Below, in pieces: positions 1-12,600 of a DNA stretch of 64,000 bases. Within the stretch, counting starts at the first letter, position 1, and every line of letters begins with the position of its first letter. Below the pieces are notes generated by a model, which ran no database searches, was not told where the DNA came from, and saw nothing but the letters and a program-made list of their open reading frames with translations. The translations under genes and the position numbers were made by a program. Source of the stretch: Clavelina lepadiformis (Eukaryota > Chordata > Ascidiacea > Aplousobranchia > Clavelinidae); the NCBI RefSeq assembly GCF_947623445.1, contig NC_135246.1, positions 13,561,856 through 13,625,855 of the forward strand, in the 5' to 3' direction.

Positions 1-114
1 TTTTTAATATTGCAGCATGCAGCAGTTCACACTTGATATTAACCTCACACATTCCTCCAAACAAAAGATTACATAAAAAATCGCCCCACTTATATTATAT
101 CACACCCACGTTAC

Positions 115-3100
115 CTGTAAAGTCTTCTGGTGTGAGGCAGTGATGTCAACCTTTTCACTTTGAAGTCTCTCCTTATCACTTTTTATCGTTTCCAGCTGAA
201 TCTTGAGAGCATCGAGTTCAGTTTCCAGATTTTGATTGTTTATCTCATAATGCTCAACCTTTCTTTGTAACTCGCTGGATATTGTCTCCAAATGTCTAAT
301 AAACAGAAGGATAGCATATATACTTATTGGACAGATATTTTAAAATCTGTTTTTGAACAAAACGTGGAAATGGAGTGTAAGTTTTGTAAGACAGAAATCA
401 ATACAGTGCTCATGGTATTGTATGATAAAAAGCAGGGACAACACTTTTCAATGCTGAGCTAAACCTGTTCCTTTCTTCCAAGTAATTTTTCTGGTTGACA
501 AGATTCTGCATCGACGTCTCTTCATGTTCTTCACTCTCATCCGGTTGGAATGCAATGTTTCTGTTGCTATCTTTCATGTACATGCTATAGTCAATTACTG
601 TAACCTGAAAGAGTTACATTAATTAAACCAGAAATATTTGAAAATGAGTTACATATATAGAAAATAGCGGAATAAACACTAATTTACATCTTAAAAATTT
701 GACATTGCCAAATTTTACAATTTACAAAGATCTACAAATTTACGACCAATAGTTAAAGAACCAGAAATCAAGGAAAAAACCTGATTATCTAAATCGTCGC
801 CCTTCATACAAAGATTAGCATCAATGCAATTTAAGCCTACTAAATGCCCAGCCAAGACAACGCCTTCATCATTCATAACAAGAGCGCCTTCATCATACCA
901 TTCCCTGAAAAAAGATGTGCACATGATTATTCTACAATTGACGCATGATCTGTTTGACTGCAACTGCATATGAATTATGATAGCTGTGCAAAGATCAATA
1001 GTGTATCCGGTAAAATTACCCTAAAATAAGTTTGTTTTCGATAAAGATTTTGAAGTAATCCGCCAATTTCTTTTGCATAACTGCCAACCTCAACCATGCC
1101 CGACCACGCCCTAAATGAGTCCTGCGAAATAAATAATCATATGCGAGGTTGGGTGCAAGGTCACACAGTTTTTGCGAGAAAGTTTCATCATAACTAATCA
1201 CTGAACATTGTTGAATATTTGATCAAATGATTAGACATTTATTCTGAACATAAAAGTATTAATATTACACTTCAGAAAAGCTAAATTTACTTTCAACTGT
1301 TATGTACAAGCGTACATTAAAGAATTCCAAAGCAAACCTTTTATATAATTGTATTTAAGAAGACCTATGAGGATTCAATGATTACCTAATTCCCGGTAGA
1401 CTTCTAACACTGTTTGTAATTTCCATGGCATCGGGGCAAAGTTTTTCAACTGATTCAAGTGGAGGCCAAAAGTACTTGTTTTGAATGAAAAAGTTCTTTG
1501 GAGCTGAAAATGCCAACAAAATTGAATAGGGTTGCACTAAAACAATGACGGTCTTTTCTACCTAACAGTGAGCGTAAATCACCTACACGTATATACTAGC
1601 AGACCAACGTTTACAGAAATCGCAGTGTACACAAAACCGTGTGCATTACATATCAGCAAATGAATAAATTAAAACAAACCTTTTAACCCATGTCGAAGTA
1701 CATATTCCAGGATAATAAAAAACTGCTGCAGAGGTTCATGGTCACTGTCAAGTGTGTGGCCTGCTGAGAGTGATGATTCAATCAAGCCTTTTATGCTTAA
1801 CTTTGTCATTCCTGAAATATTCAGTTGGAAAATATTTAAGTATAACAGATCTAATTCCATTTATTCGGTAAAATTAACTAGCTTTTGAGTAGATTGCAAT
1901 TCTGGATACAATAAAATTTGCCAATCAATCACCAAGCAAGTTTCTTCTTTCAACTTTCATTTCATCTTTGTTCTTGATTTGTTCCTCAACACCATTGCTT
2001 GCTGCTTCATCTAAACAAAACAATAGGTTAAAATAAACTGTTTAAAATTGTTGAAAAACTTAGTTCCGAACTTAGAAAATTTACAAATGGTTGTTGGTTG
2101 TTTTACAAGTAACTTTCTCGGGCAAACACACATACACACACCTCTTAAAAGAACACAAAAACTTGCAGGTAATTGTCTAATGAAAAAAGGGTATATTCAA
2201 ATAAAAACAAGTACGGTAACTATCACCTTCTAAAGTACTAGCAACCAAGGCACAAGGAGGAACAATGTCATCACAAATTTCTTTCAAACACAACCAGTCT
2301 CCATCAACAGTTACCCTAAAATTGCACAGGTAAAGAGTTTCCATTGCCTTCAAAGTCTCGCTATTAGTATCACTGTATCTGCATGATGCGTCTGCTCCGT
2401 CTGTTAAACTGGGTACAGGAGAGACTGGTTGAGCAAAAACATTATCCATTTCCCCAGAATTTGCATCTCCCCAAAATGTTGGTGGACTCGATGGAAACAC
2501 AGAGAAAGAAGCAAGTTGATCTTCATTTAATTGTTCGCACAGGTTAATATCACTTGGGCTGGCCATAGAATTCTTAGGCACAAGTTGAAGTTGAGTATCC
2601 CATTGATCTGACATTCCGAAGCGAAGTGGATAAAGATCATCTTCTGTCAAGCCATTTTTTTCATCATCTTGCTTTACTTTTTTTGGTGCTAATGCGTGCT
2701 CCCTCCTCTCATCGAACACCATGTCTTGTCGATTGCTCCTAATTGCTAATTTCATTGCCTGCTTCATTTCCCTTGTTTTCTTGTTGGACTGAGCTTCAGA
2801 AAGAACTTTGTCTTCGCCGATGCTATTTGTGCGGTTCCTTGACCCATATTTGGCTTTAAAACGCTTCATATATTTATCAAAAAAGTATCCGCCGCTACTA
2901 CGATTGCTTGTCTTTCTCTTCTTCGGCTCTCTCATGGGAACAGGAATGGGGGACGAACTCAACTGGTTGACTTTCGCATCAGAATGGGAACTTGTCACTT
3001 GGCAACTACGTGATCTTGGAATAAACGACGGCATGGAAGTATCTATCCTAGACGAGCTATCTGATAAAATGCTGTGTGGTCTTACACTTCTGCTGCCAGT

Positions 3101-3376
3101 GCATTTTCCAGGACTAAAGTCACTCAGCTGCTGAGTGGTGGGCAACACGCCGCAAAATGAAAGTTTCCAGCCATCACCCTTTTCTTCTATAGCACTCATT
3201 GACCTTGGAATAAATTCTTCGGGTTTAGAAGCTTCTGGAATATTACACATAGATCTAAAGACGCAACTTCTATGTCTTGTTTCATTAGGCTGAAAGGAGT
3301 TTTCTTCTTGTTCGGTGGGAGAAAGATAGGGATGATGCTTTCCAGCTGAGTTGGATATTTTTCTGACAACAGGCAT
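115..3376 (-). CDS. RUFY3: RUFY3-like RUN-domain protein, long N-terminal isoform (3' part outside window)
   Basis: RUFY proteins are cytoplasmic adaptors with a RUN domain and coiled coils that link small GTPases (Rab, ARL8) to endolysosome and axonal transport. Exons on the minus strand: 3376-2227, 2010-1933, 1811-1680, 1503-1386, 1121-1020, 904-781, 604-465, 295-115. All have GT/AG borders and the phases close, giving 675 residues so far. The first exon encodes about 350 Ser/Pro-rich, probably disordered residues, then [11 protein letters not shown] and DGDWLCLKE, the hallmark near the RUFY3 N-terminus. The RUN domain follows: [58 protein letters not shown]. Then [14 protein letters not shown] opens the coiled coil. 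The ATG at 3376 has A at -3 and an in-frame stop upstream at 3433-3431. The C-terminal coiled coil, and a FYVE domain if present, lie beyond the left edge. RUFY2 is a less likely name because it lacks the METLYLC segment. Confidence 0.88.
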
Positions 3377-6201
3377 TTTGGTAACAGAAACATAAAACAA
3401 AACAATACAGAAAGGAAAATAAAAACTGTACTAAAAACGGCCTAGAGCAAACCCAGACAAAAATTCACTTGTAGGATTTTAATCATCTTGTGGTTTCTCT
3501 ATGGACAACAAAACATATTTTGTAAACACATCTGCTTCTCAAACATACTAAACCAACTGAAGCCCAGCCAACGTTCAAGCGACACTTCTAAAATCAATAG
3601 AATCATTTTTCCGCTTCTCCATTCTGCAACAGACATCCAATCAATATGGTGCAACTGATAAATTATTTATCAAGACAAAAACTCCTTCTTCAACTGAACA
3701 TTTGCTGCTATGGCTTGAAGTATGAGCAACCAACAGCATCAACAACTAGTTACTGCTGTGCATTGATTTTTATTTCTTGTTTAAACACTGTGTGAGGTAT
3801 TAGTGGAACTTTTACCCAATTCTAACTTGGCAAATTGATTTTTCTTATTTCTGAATTAATCAAAGCTCTTTTACTAACAATATCTTTTCAACTGAACAAA
3901 TGGCTTTATTATTTCTAAATGAACACAAATACCTACAAATATTACAGGTAGAGCATTTCACACAAAAACTTTGCTCACATAAAAGCGAACAGTGAAAGTA
4001 TAACAGAAACTTACATTACCAGATTACCGCAAATATATAGAGAAATCATTTAAATTTTCTACAATATTTATGATGGAGTGAAAATTATCAATGACAGTTA
4101 AACCTTGTACAGTGCTGGGACTGTTATTAAAGTCTGATGATGCATTTCAGTGAACAATTTTTGCAAAATTGGTTGCTGATGACTTAACATACAGTTAATA
4201 TAGTTCAATATAACAATATAGTATTATATAACAATATAATATAACAATATAGTTCAGGTAGGGTTGAATCGTATTTTACATAACAAATGGTAGCAATGAC
4301 AATGAGTGCCACAAAACCACACATAAGTATTGTATTGGTAAAAAAGTTGATATGTTTTGATCATTGTTTGTTTCAAGGCCAAAAACAGGTCAAATAAAAA
4401 GGATTTTTGTCTACTTGTGATTTTTTTTGTCTACTCATGCTGCAGGTTCCTGAATTTGTTATACGACTTACTTTAATTTTCAAAACACAACAAAGACATA
4501 AAACCACACCGTCAACAAGAGCAGTTCATACAATGAGTGCCTTTTGCTGCTGATGTGATACTTTTATCTTTGTTGTCTTATGTATAATATTGCTGTAATG
4601 CACATTTTCAATGTTTTCTGGCAATAGTTATGATCTGGTTATCCTTACTGCTATGTTTGAGAATGTTTGGTCCTCTGCATCAGCACAAACTTTCGTTTGC
4701 AGTTTATGGCAAAAAATAAAACGTATGAGAGGTTATTGTACCAACACATCAAACACAAGTTGTTGAAATTAGAATTATACAACACCAGTAAACTAAACAA
4801 TTCATCCTTGTTTTCTGGAGATATCTGGTGTTTTAAAATTGCTCCGAAATTACAATTTAGAAAAAATGTTTTATTCTAGATGTGATGATAGTGAGTAGTT
4901 GATAGATGATAGTGATAGTGTATTTTTTTCAGCTTGTGATGTTAATAAGTAGTAATAACTTCATAAATTTTATACGCACTCATTTAACAAATGTTGTGGC
5001 AAGGTGGGTCGTCAGTATGCCAGTTTTTCACGCCATTGCACAAGATGGCTTTAAACCACAGTCACTAACTGGCTTCTAGGCAAAATATGTGCACATGTAT
5101 AAGAGTGTGGGTGTGTAGCTTTACGAGTATACGTACACTGTTTCTGCATTTATCCACTTACCTGTGTGGAAATAGCAATTGATAATTTGCATTTCTTAAC
5201 ACTTCATGCATGCAGATTTGAGTAGACAAACTTATGATTGAACAAACGTGCCATCACACATTCTACTTTCTTCTTTATCCTTGCGTGCACTCAAACATAA
5301 CAATCATGTGCTTTGCACTTGACCGGTTGCTTCTTCAACACAGCGTCTGTAACCTGCCTCATGATGATGTACTTTTCAGTGAAGTAAATATTATCGTTTT
5401 GCTTCCTGATAAAAGTTCCCAAGCCAAAACAATACCCATAAGGAAGCAGTCATTGTTAAAGTAGAAACATTTACGGTTATGTTTGACAGAAAAAAGTTGG
5501 AAATGCTAAATATTTTGCATGGCAATAAAACCAAATTATAAAATTGTACTCAAGTTGCTCTAACAGGGTGGTATATTTTGTTAAATAAATACAAAAAAGC
5601 ATGTTATAGCTTCATGCTTTCAAGACCTTCAAAAATTACTCAAATTCTAGATTTATTTTAAGTATTCAAGAATACCTAAATATTGTGGAATGCTGATCCC
5701 TAATTTTCATTACGGTTCTAATAGACGTGCAATACGTATCATCATTAAATCATTGTGGTAAATGGTAGCACCAAGAGCAATCTTTCGTTCAATACAGTTA
5801 GAAAACTGATGCTTCACTTATTTGTAATTAACAATGACCAAAATGAGCACCATAACTGGAAAGATACAGCCACAATAACAATTATGCAATAATGAATAAA
5901 CATATAGGCTACATATCTGTCTACATGCAGCATGCCTATCATAAATTAATAGCTTACCGGTTGGTGTAGGTGTGAGCAAATCTTTTGAAGTTGATCGCCT
6001 TGTAAACGACTTCAAACTCATTAATGAGGATGAAAAAATAGATGGAAATGCAATGCTGCCTGTTCTTGATGATTCTGGTGTCGAAGCTGTGATACTTTCC
6101 AGCTCCGGTGTTGTCGGAGTGGTAGCCTCGCTACTCTGTTTTCTTAAATTAAGTTGCAAGTCATCTAGTTTGGCAAGGCTGGATTCTGAATCTGATTCCA
6201 T
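115..6201 (-). CDS. RUFY3: RUFY3-like protein, short N-terminal isoform from alternative first exon
   Basis: A separate start exon at 6201-5958 encodes 81 residues beginning [16 protein letters not shown], then a Ser/Thr/Pro-rich stretch ending [10 protein letters not shown]. It has a strong start context (GAAATGG), an in-frame TAA just upstream and a clean donor (G|GTAAGC) in phase 1. That phase does not fit a direct join to the 3376-2227 exon frame. It does fit the 2010-1933 exon exactly, replacing the 383-residue long N-terminus. The shared downstream exons are those of the long form, giving 373 residues to the window edge. Vertebrate RUFY genes also use several N-termini. What is seen is the open exon, the donor and the phase match; that it belongs to this gene is inferred. 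It could instead be the first exon of a different minus-strand transcript. Confidence 0.6.
3377..5957 (-). other. RUFY3-like first intron, no further coding seen
   Basis: AT-rich sequence between the two candidate first coding exons. I see no exon with good splice borders and coding character. It contains a short AT-rich tandem repeat near 4196-4255 and otherwise nothing recognisable. Confidence 0.5.
4196..4255. repeat. AT-rich tandem repeat (ATAACAATATAGT-like)
   Basis: Four imperfect head-to-tail copies of a roughly 12-13 bp unit related to ATAACAATATAGT. They lie inside the RUFY3-like intron. It is simple sequence with no coding value. Confidence 0.7.
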
Positions 6202-7826
6202 TTCAAATTAACAAGAATATGGTTTGTCTGCAATACATTATAACTAATTGAAAACACTAACAGGTTATCTGAAGATCAGCATATCCGACTTTCAGTTATA
6301 TAATATAATATTAAAATTATTCACAGTTCAAACTAAGTTTATATACAATATATATCACATAAATAGATATTGCAAATTGCAATATTGTAGAGAGCGTATA
6401 TAGAACATTCAAGAAAACATAATTTGTCAGCTGGGATGGCGTGTGCTTACAGTTATTAATAAACGAACCAGGCAGTGGCGACTTGTACACAGGGGCTGCA
6501 ATCCCTCTTGTAACATTTTTTCAAGGCAAATAACACAAAACCCTAACACGTTTTAGTTTTGAATTCTTGCTTCAAAGCGCTCATTATTTTCTACTGTATT
6601 TATTTTTTAATTGTTAGCACTTGGGGTTATGCCTGAATCTGATTAGGTTTGTTGTTATTCTTTAACTCGCAGAGGGGAAATGCCCTATTAGCTAAATACC
6701 ATATTTTCTAACCAAGGCTATAGTCATGATTGTTTAAATAGTTAGAACAAAGGACCTGGTTGGAAAGTATGGCAGTTTTCAACAAGAAATCATGTGTGCA
6801 ACAACGCCAATTTTTGCATGATGGTGTGGGGCACAACAAAGCCTCAATTCTTTGTTTATTTATTATGAATTGGCGCTCAAACAACCAGCTTTTCTTTGCT
6901 TGTTCGCTATATATCGGTAAGAAAATAAAAACTTTCTGTGTGCAAATAGGTGTGTGTGAATGAAACAAGGAATTGTAGTTAATGCGGTAATACTGCCGGT
7001 AATAACTAGGCTACGTTATCTGTCATACATAGAATCTCTGTGGTGTAGGCTTACTAGCCTATTCAAGTTATAAGATGGGATGTAGCCTACATACAATACT
7101 GGTTATAATGGAGTAATATTAGCTTTAGCCTATCGTACTGCCCATAACTACAGAACTGAACATGCTCAATGCTCATGCATCATAGGCCTATACGCCTTAT
7201 GGCTAATCGACGTAGAAAATTACTTAGCATTACACTGTTCAGCTGTTATAGGCCTATGATGTGAATTAGTACAAAAACAGTGGTGTGGTAGCTGCATGAT
7301 GCACGAGATTCATCAATGCAGTGACCTGCCCACTGAGTTCATTAACGCTATACAGGCCTAGCCTAACTAAGCTACGCTAGATTAATTTTAATATAAACGC
7401 TTTCTGGACTAGATAACCGTGCTATCTGTCCATCGTTGTAGCATAACTGTAATTTACACCTTGCTGCCTTACACGTTTCAAGCCATGCACCTCAAGGCTT
7501 TCCATGATTTGCCTTTTTTTTCGTTCGTTGATTGTTTGACCAGTCTACAACGAGGTTAACAGTTTAGTATCATACTTTTTGCTACCCACAGTCAAAGGCA
7601 AAAAAAATAAACAATACAACACAAAAAAGTATAATCGTACTCGGTAACTATTAGGCTAGCCTAGCCTTCTGACCAAATCAACTGACCGTATCATAAAACG
7701 CAGAGTTTCAGATTAGGGAATTTTACATAATGATAACAGTCCAAAACAAAAAAGGAAATACAGCATGCTATTCTGGAAAACCTTAGCCACGGTGAAAACC
7801 GTTACATTATATAGTATGCTGTATAT
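6202..7826. other. Intergenic sequence upstream of the RUFY3-like gene
   Basis: AT-rich sequence with several scattered copies of AGGCCTA/TAGGCCT between 7000 and 7400. A stretch near 6470-6510 starting CAGTGGCGACTTG looks like the start of a decayed hAT-type element, but I could not find a matching far end. No supported gene. The promoter of the RUFY3-like gene should lie here or just to the right. Confidence 0.4.
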
Positions 7827-8194
7827 CAGGGCTTCTCATACTTTTTAGTTTTACGAACCAATTTTAGAAAAGAAATTTGTATACGACTGCTTGATGGGTA
7901 GACTACACATTAAAGATATTAAAACAATACACGTCTAATTACAAACCTCAAGTGGTGTTTTTGTCTCTGGCAAAATCATACAAATGCACGCAATCCATCA
8001 AAGTACAGTAGCTGTAGTCTACACTGTAGACTCTACAGTCTACAGTAATGAAAGAACCGCACAATGGAAAAAAAAAGCGAATAAAAAATTAACAAAAAAA
8101 AATTCAATATATTTAAATTAAATTTGTTTCACGACCCAAAAATTACATTTTGCGACCCCAAACATGTTCGCGACCTACAGTTTGAGAAGCCCTA
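7827..8194. mobile_element. Non-autonomous hAT-like element (MITE) A
   Basis: 368 bp bounded by inverted termini CAGGGCTTCTCA on the left and TGAGAAGCCCTA on the right. The flanking 8-bp target duplications are CTGTATAT (7819-7826) and CTGTAGAT (8195-8202), with one mismatch. Eight-bp duplications and CAGGG/TAGGG termini are typical of hAT elements. There is no transposase reading frame. Internal sequence contains repeated GTAGTCTACA-type palindromes near 8010-8045. Confidence 0.8.
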
Positions 8195-8202
8195 CTGTAG
8201 AT

Positions 8203-8730
8203 CAAGGAGTCGAACCACAGTGGAAAATGGTTTAACTTCGGTTCAGATTTTACAAAATTTTACTTTCCCGGTTCTACTTCGGATCAGGTTTGCACCAGGT
8301 AGGCCTACACCTATTCATTCCGTTCCGGGTTTAGGTTCAGCAAATGTGCTAATACATATGGTTCGCTCCAGGTTCAAATGACATTATCCAGCTAATAATT
8401 TTTAAGTTCTTCAACTACACAACCCAATTAACAATTTGTTAGCTCAAAGAATTTCATCATAAGTGGGTAGGCTTATTTTTTAGTTTAGGTTTACTACGTT
8501 TTGAAATAATCAAAGAAAACACGACACGAAATTATTATAGCTTAGTGAAAAAGTGGTTACAGTTGAGAAAGGTTCGACTCCGGTTCGGGGTTTTTCTCTT
8601 AGTCTTTAATGGTTCAAATTTGGTTTGAGTTCAGAAAAAATTGATATATTGGGTTCTGCTTCCGGTTCAGTTTTCAAAAAACACAGGTTTAAAGGTTCAA
8701 ATTCAGTTCCGGTTCGACACGCTGCTGTAG
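8203..8730. repeat. GGTTC-rich degenerate repeat block
   Basis: A stretch filled with variants of GGTTC, CGGTTCAG, CCGGTTC and GGTTCGACTCC spaced irregularly, starting directly after element A. Its ends carry an inverted pair, GTCGAACC (8209-8216) and GGTTCGAC (8711-8718), suggesting a terminal-inverted-repeat element. I could not find a matching target duplication, so the class is unknown. Confidence 0.55.
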
Positions 8731-9607
8731 GTACTGCATTTACGTTCTAAACTTAACTACTTCCATTAAAACAAAAATGGGCGATGTTATTATTTAATCG
8801 CTGTTTCTTATAGTTACCCTCTACCCATCACAAGCATTTGAACTTCAGTTAGTTAAATTTCCCGTGACAGCAAACTTAATTATAGTCTTTTCAATCTCCA
8901 AAGTCAACGACTCCGATTGTAACATCGGCGAAGGCATCCAGTAATGCTGTCGTCTCAATGCGCACTGGCAATGCGTTAAAACGGTACTTTCCTTTCGAAA
9001 TATTATGCTGGGAGCATAGAGTATTAAACATTTAATACTATGCTACTGTGCAAATCCTCCATGCTACTGAGTAGCCTACACCATGTAGTCTGCTGTCGGC
9101 CAATCATTTTGATTGAAATGTTTGCATAATAAACTAACTAGTTTTCATAAACCACACTAAAGGCTAATGATCATTCGTTTATAAATACGAACAGAACAAA
9201 AATTTCTGGAATTTTATTAAAAACATCAAGTAAAAACTATTTGAAATTTTATAAATTATAAATAACATTAAGCATATAAATATTCTAAAGATATCCAGGT
9301 TTGAAATTGCTAATTGAAAACAATGGAATTTTTGACTTGCATTTTATGCGTATAGCCTATCTTTAAATAATTGAGGTTTGTTTTGTATAGGCCTATTGCC
9401 TTCAAAAGCCGAGGAAAACAAAGTCGTCGTCTTTTTAAAAGGCGACTGCAAAGCTTTGGTAAAGTGAAAGTAGAGGTAAAAAATATGGTAAGTGCCCTTC
9501 CCAGTAAATGTTTCTATTTTTGACATAATTCAAACACCTAAAATGTCAACAAGTTGGATACCGAACGCCAAAGACAAATTCTTCATAAAAACAATTACTA
9601 AATGACT

Positions 9608-12600
9608 TCATGCTTCGTTTAGTTTTGTTGGCATTGACCACGATCGATCTCGAAGATTTCCATTCGATTGAAAATCTCGCCGTCGAACACGACGCAAAAA
9701 GCGCAAAACAGTTTTTCTGAAACTCTTTTTTCTCGACATTTCCTTTTTTACGTGTGGGTTGATCACAGGCGATAATTTCTGCAAAAAAAATATAAAAAAT
9801 TAGCAATCGTTGCATTGTGTTTGTCGGAATGTAGAGATAAAAATATATTTTTTGTTTTGTTAGTTTTTAAATGGTTTATAATAACGACTGTTGATGAAAA
9901 AATACCGGCGATGCGTTTGGCTGCGCCGTAGCGCCACCTTCCGTCTCGTTCTGTTTGTTTGGCTTTTTTCCTCTTCTGCTTAAAGTTCTTGTAAGACGTT
10001 TCTTGATTGTGTTGAACTTATCAATTGCCGTATCTCCGTTCGCCTTTTAGGTAAATCATGTTTCTATTAGAACTAATATCTACTATACACATTCATTGGT
10101 AGCAGTAAACTGTAGTTTTATATTGAATGGTACGATGGGTAAAGTCTGCAAACCAAATAAATTCTTTTTGTTAGCTACAACGTAACCTATTACTCACATT
10201 AGATGGATGATAGATGTCACTCGCGCTTCGAACCACCCAGCGTCTTTTCTTTCTTGGTCTCGTCCCAGCGTAGCTTACCGGAATATACTCCAGAAAGTCT
10301 TCTTCGTTGTAACTGTAATGATAAAAAATATGTTTGATCACAAACAAGAATTCACAAAAGAATTATTTAACGCACTGAAATGCTCGGCACTAAATTTGAG
10401 TATTTCAAACATAATACGGTATCTAGACTAATACCTTTCGTCGGATACATCTAAAATACTGGAATACAACGTGTTAAGCCGTTCACGTGACGAGTAAGCG
10501 GAGTCGATTGTGTAGCTGGAATGAGTTGACCTGCTGTTAAGCGAGTTCCTATAAAAGATGAGCTGTTTAATAAAACGGAAATGATTTGTGTCACAATATT
10601 GATGCCCTTAAATTTCTGCACAAAACATTCCCATCGGCAACTTTCCTAAAACTTTCTAAAAAAATTTTCGATTACAATTTACAACTGTCTGTGTGGGTCT
10701 ACACTTTACATTTTTGGACCTATGGACTTACAACGCCGTCATTATAGGCTTATTATTATTCAACATTTCAATACTTGCTAACTACAACGTCTTTAACTTT
10801 TTGAAACAACTGAAAAACTACAGCAGAACTTTCTACAGTAGACTAAATAAGATTTTTTCTATGCCTGTCTGTGCGGACTATTTTTTTCTGACTTGGACAG
10901 AGTTTAAGGTATAACACCGGAAAAAAAAGATAACTAACCGAAGAAACATACATGCTAACGTCGATAGATTTTATACATTTACGATATACGGCATACGCTA
11001 ACATGTACGTGTACTTTAATTGATAACTTACATATAATTGTTTTCAGGCTGCATTTGTTCAGTTTGAGTGCCAGCAGGTTGCTCGTCCACCGTTGTTAAA
11101 ATTGATTTATTTTGTGTCACGCTTTTTTGCGTCATTTCTGGATCACGAGCTTCAGTAACAGTGTTTGCGCAACAATTTCCTGCTCGAAGAACCTCCTGGT
11201 TTTCGCAATCGCTTTTCAGCTGTTTCTCCTGCGTAAAACGGTCATTGATAGTTTAAAACGCTACTTCAAATCAATACTTGCCATATATGGAGAACAGTTT
11301 GACGACGAAATATGCAAGCCAGCTACTTTGATTAACCCTCATGTAAAGCTTTGACAGTAAACAACATTGTCGGGCGTTTACCTGCTGCGAATAGTTGCCT
11401 GAATCGTCTTGACCTAACTCAGCAGTCTCGCTGTCATCATAATCATCATCATCAAGCGTGTTCAAACTTTCAAGCGTACGTGTTCGTCTCAAACAACCTT
11501 CAGCCGAATAAGTGGACAGCAGCTCTGTACTCCAGCCCAAGCTCTGTGACCTGTAAAATTGTAATATTTCTATAGCCAAACAGTAATATTGCCAACTTTG
11601 TCCTATGGCTAAAAAAAACATTACTATGCGCTCTATGTATATATCCTATACCGTGAACGGACACTTCGTGTAATAAGTCACTGTAGGAAAACACACGACA
11701 CAATAAAGCCTGATTTCCGCGCTGGCGTTTATAGACTGACAAATAGGCCAACAGCGCATATGAAAAAGCCAACGTTAGCATGACACGCATATAGACTCAT
11801 CGCATATACTCATATCATAAACGTGGTGTTTACAGATTGCCAGTCAGTTCAACTCCTTAATAGGCTAAGGTCTTACCTCTTATCCAGGTCATCCGGACAT
11901 TGCTGCCAATTTTCTTCGCTTTCGTCAGTTTCTTCGATGCATGAAAGGGTTGGAATGAACTGTGTGGGGTAGTCATACCTTTGAAAATATTCACACGTCA
12001 AATCTGAAGCAGTTGACTATAAATACTACGGAGCGAGTAATGACATGGTATACGAAGGTCACCAAAATACCAAACACTATGTCGACAACAGGACTACGGC
12101 CGCCTCTTTCGGTTTGATGTGAATTTATCCTAACCTGGTCTCACGCAAAAGTAGAAAGTATAAAAATCAAGTTTAATTTTAAAATACTCACTGTTGAACT
12201 ACGTCATTATCAACCAGGCAGTGATTCGGCGCATTTAGGGTTCCGTTTACGTCAAAGGGCTGATAATCGACCCAATCCTGCACCCGTATTGAGATCGGCA
12301 CTGTGAGAAAGAACAAGAACTGATTGATATCGCCTCTTAATGGCACCGAATGCTACTTCAAATTAAAACTCGATCAATCTTGATTAATCCGGTAATACAT
12401 TGTGCCAAATTGAAACAGATTGTGCTGCATGGAATGTACAAAGGGTTTAAGCGCCCTTTGTATTTTGGCGCCGCCACCTTTACAGGACTCTGCAATTGCT
12501 AATGCGAGATATGGAGCTAATTTTTTTCGCAACCGGTATCAAAATTATAAACATGATATTGATAACTAATAGCAATAACTAGCAGTAGTTCATGTATTTT

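Noticed and set aside
3374..5958. Joining the 81-residue RUFY exon directly to the 383-residue exon
   Set aside because: The donor is phase 1, while the candidate acceptors near 3370-3440 need phase 2 or hit a stop, so no in-frame join was found.
6470..6720. Possible hAT element starting CAGTGGCGACTTG
   Set aside because: No matching right terminus or target duplication could be found.
8571..8590. tRNA B-box-like GGTTCGACTCC
   Set aside because: No A-box, acceptor stem or cloverleaf around it; it is one of many GGTTC words in a degenerate repeat.
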